Positions 32,317-33,419 of a stretch of DNA of 33,419 bases are shown here, piece by piece; the first letter of the stretch is position 1; each line of letters opens with the position of its first letter. Made by a program: the position numbers and the translations under genes. A model generated the notes under the pieces. That model did no database searches and was not told where the DNA came from. It saw nothing but the letters and a program-made list of their open reading frames with translations. Source of the DNA: Chromatiales bacterium (ex Bugula neritina AB1) (GTDB taxonomy: Bacteria; Pseudomonadota; Gammaproteobacteria; Granulosicoccales; Granulosicoccaceae); contig MDLA01000169.1 in NCBI GenBank assembly GCA_001730015.1, forward strand, positions 1-33,419, given 5' to 3'.

Positions 32317-33323
32317 TGTCTGAACACACTGATAGATTAAATTATTCCAACACCGCTGTTGCAATTGCCGGAGCCGGCCGCATGGGTCGCAGCATCGCGG
32401 TCGCATTCTGCCTAGCAGGAATTAAATCAACGCTAATCGATCTAAAGCCGCGGTCTGTGACTGATCGACTGGATTTCCGACAACAGGCGTTATCGGAAGT
32501 TCGTACCACCCTGGTTACACTCGCCACCCTCGGTATGATCGCCCCTGAAGATATCGATAGCCACACAGAACTATTAAGCTATAGCGACAGCGAAGATGCA
32601 GCCACCGCTTTCAGCGGCTGCCATATGGTTTTTGAAGGCGTTCCGGAGACGCTCGAGGCAAAAGCCGCCGCGCTGACAACAATTTGTCAGCACTGCCCGG
32701 TCGACGCCCTGATCGCTTCAACGACATCAACAATTTTATCCGACGACCTGCAGGCACTGGTCACACACCCGGAACGATTTCTAAATGCCCACTGGCTCAA
32801 TCCGGCCTATCTGGTACCACTGGTAGAATTGTCACCGGCCAGCAAAACCGCCCCCGAAACCACAGCAAGTCTAAAACGACTGCTGGAGGCCATGGGTAAA
32901 GTACCAATCGTATGCAAAGCAAGCCCGGGTTACGTCGTCCCGCGCATGCAGATGCTCGCAATGAACGAAGCAGCACGAATGGTTGAAGAAGGGGTTGCCT
33001 CAGTTGAAGATATAGACAAGGCCAGTAAATACGGTTTCGGCTTTCGCTTCGCCATATTGGGAATGCTTGAATTTATAGACTGGGGCGGTGGTGATATACT
33101 ATACCACGCCGGAAACTATATGACTGAAGCAACAGGGGAAGAGCGCTACGTCGCACCGGAAATTATCAACGAAAACATGAAAAACAATCGAATTGGTTTA
33201 CGCACCGGCCAGGGCTTTCTGGATTACGCCAATATGGATATACCTTCATATAAGCAACAGAAACTGGCTGAGTTCGTCGCCATGCTGAACCATCTTGATG
33301 TCATGCCGAAAAAGGCAACTTAA
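32316..33323 (+). CDS. 3-hydroxyacyl-CoA dehydrogenase-type NAD-dependent dehydrogenase
   Basis: This is a 335-residue 3HCDH-fold protein. The NAD motif is VAIAGAGRMGRSIAVAF, followed by MVFEGVPETLEAKAA, the catalytic His in FLNAHWLNPAYLVPLVELSP, and the C-terminal domain (SPGYVVPRMQMLAMNEAARM and FRFAILGMLEFIDWGGGD). The catalytic-loop wording HWLNPAYLVPLVE is nearer to lambda-crystallin/L-gulonate and 3-hydroxybutyrate-type dehydrogenases than to classic fatty-acid HADH, so the substrate may be a free hydroxy acid. It is coupled to the opine dehydrogenase gene. A MITE-like element begins two bases after its stop. Confidence 0.87.
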   Translation: MSEHTDRLNYSNTAVAIAGAGRMGRSIAVAFCLAGIKSTLIDLKPRSVTDRLDFRQQALSEVRTTLVTLATLGMIAPEDIDSHTELLSYSDSEDAATAFSGCHMVFEGVPETLEAKAAALTTICQHCPVDALIASTTSTILSDDLQALVTHPERFLNAHWLNPAYLVPLVELSPASKTAPETTASLKRLLEAMGKVPIVCKASPGYVVPRMQMLAMNEAARMVEEGVASVEDIDKASKYGFGFRFAILGMLEFIDWGGGDILYHAGNYMTEATGEERYVAPEIINENMKNNRIGLRTGQGFLDYANMDIPSYKQQKLAEFVAMLNHLDVMPKKAT

Positions 33324-33324
33324 C

Positions 33325-33419
33325 TCTGGTGCTGCATAAAATTCCGGCCCAGAACCGCTGCGCTGCTTCAATAGCAGAATCTAAGGCGCTGTACTTATTT
33401 TTCCTGAATATCACTTAGA
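33325..33419 (-). repeat. MITE-like repeat, copy 3 (truncated by window end)
   Basis: The reverse complement of this stretch matches the right half of copies 1 and 2, ending TATGCAGCACCAGAG. It begins at 33325-33326, one to two bases after the TAA stop of the 3HCDH gene, and runs out of the window. Confidence 0.75.

Overview
The window looks like chromosomal DNA from a marine or halotolerant gammaproteobacterium. The basis is indirect: an ectoine hydrolase, a DddQ-like DMSP-lyase-family cupin, a fused two-subunit indolepyruvate ferredoxin oxidoreductase, a FolM-like pteridine reductase and a PmrA/QseB-type two-component system, in compact DNA of roughly 50% GC. I cannot name a genus. No rRNA, tRNA, CRISPR array, phage gene or intact transposase was seen. 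Several small palindromic or inverted-repeat elements lie between the genes.

Layout. (1) 1-3433: an unrecognised start, a GlxA-type AraC regulator divergent from an MFS transporter, and intergenic repeats. (2) 3434-7237: a Rieske oxygenase, then on the minus strand the wreck of a eutB-type dehydratase gene, an intact ectoine hydrolase gene (doeA) and cysQ. (3) 7411-10828: serA-serC-DUF1015, a serine-biosynthesis operon. (4) 10829-14297: repeats, then minus-strand PhyH and TauD dioxygenases and a secreted beta-helix protein. (5) 14541-20017: a minus-strand block of pteridine reductase, persulfide-dioxygenase-like MBL protein, iorA and iorB. (6) 20138-23217: a Baeyer-Villiger-type monooxygenase convergent with a ferric-reductase-like flavocytochrome, with a palindromic MITE between them. 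(7) 23378-27824: a PepSY protein divergent from a HxE-type 2OG dioxygenase, a thermostable-hemolysin-family protein, and an OmpR-type regulator with its histidine kinase. (8) 28001-33323: glutathionyl-hydroquinone reductase, DddQ-like cupin, methyltransferase, tautomerase-SnoaL fusion, opine dehydrogenase and a 3-hydroxyacyl-CoA dehydrogenase-type enzyme.

Two items stand out. First, region 7 reads as a self-contained regulated module. Two PmrA/QseB-like boxes lie in the divergent region, one before the PepSY gene and one before the dioxygenase gene. Each is exactly 61 nt from its start codon and is followed 9-10 nt later by a -10-like hexamer, and the matching two-component system is encoded just downstream. 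The kinase carries a strongly acidic periplasmic tract. The job of the dioxygenase/thermostable-hemolysin pair is unknown, so this is the best candidate for an undescribed system. Second, the 622-bp gap between doeA and serA contains a recognisable but deleted and stop-interrupted eutB, so this is a decayed (hydroxy)ectoine catabolic cluster in which doeA survives alone.

Three copies of a ~183-bp inverted-repeat element (593-776, 11045-11228, and 33325 to the window end in reverse) and a second short repeat family sharing its CCTGGTGT head show that small non-autonomous elements are active or recently active in this genome.
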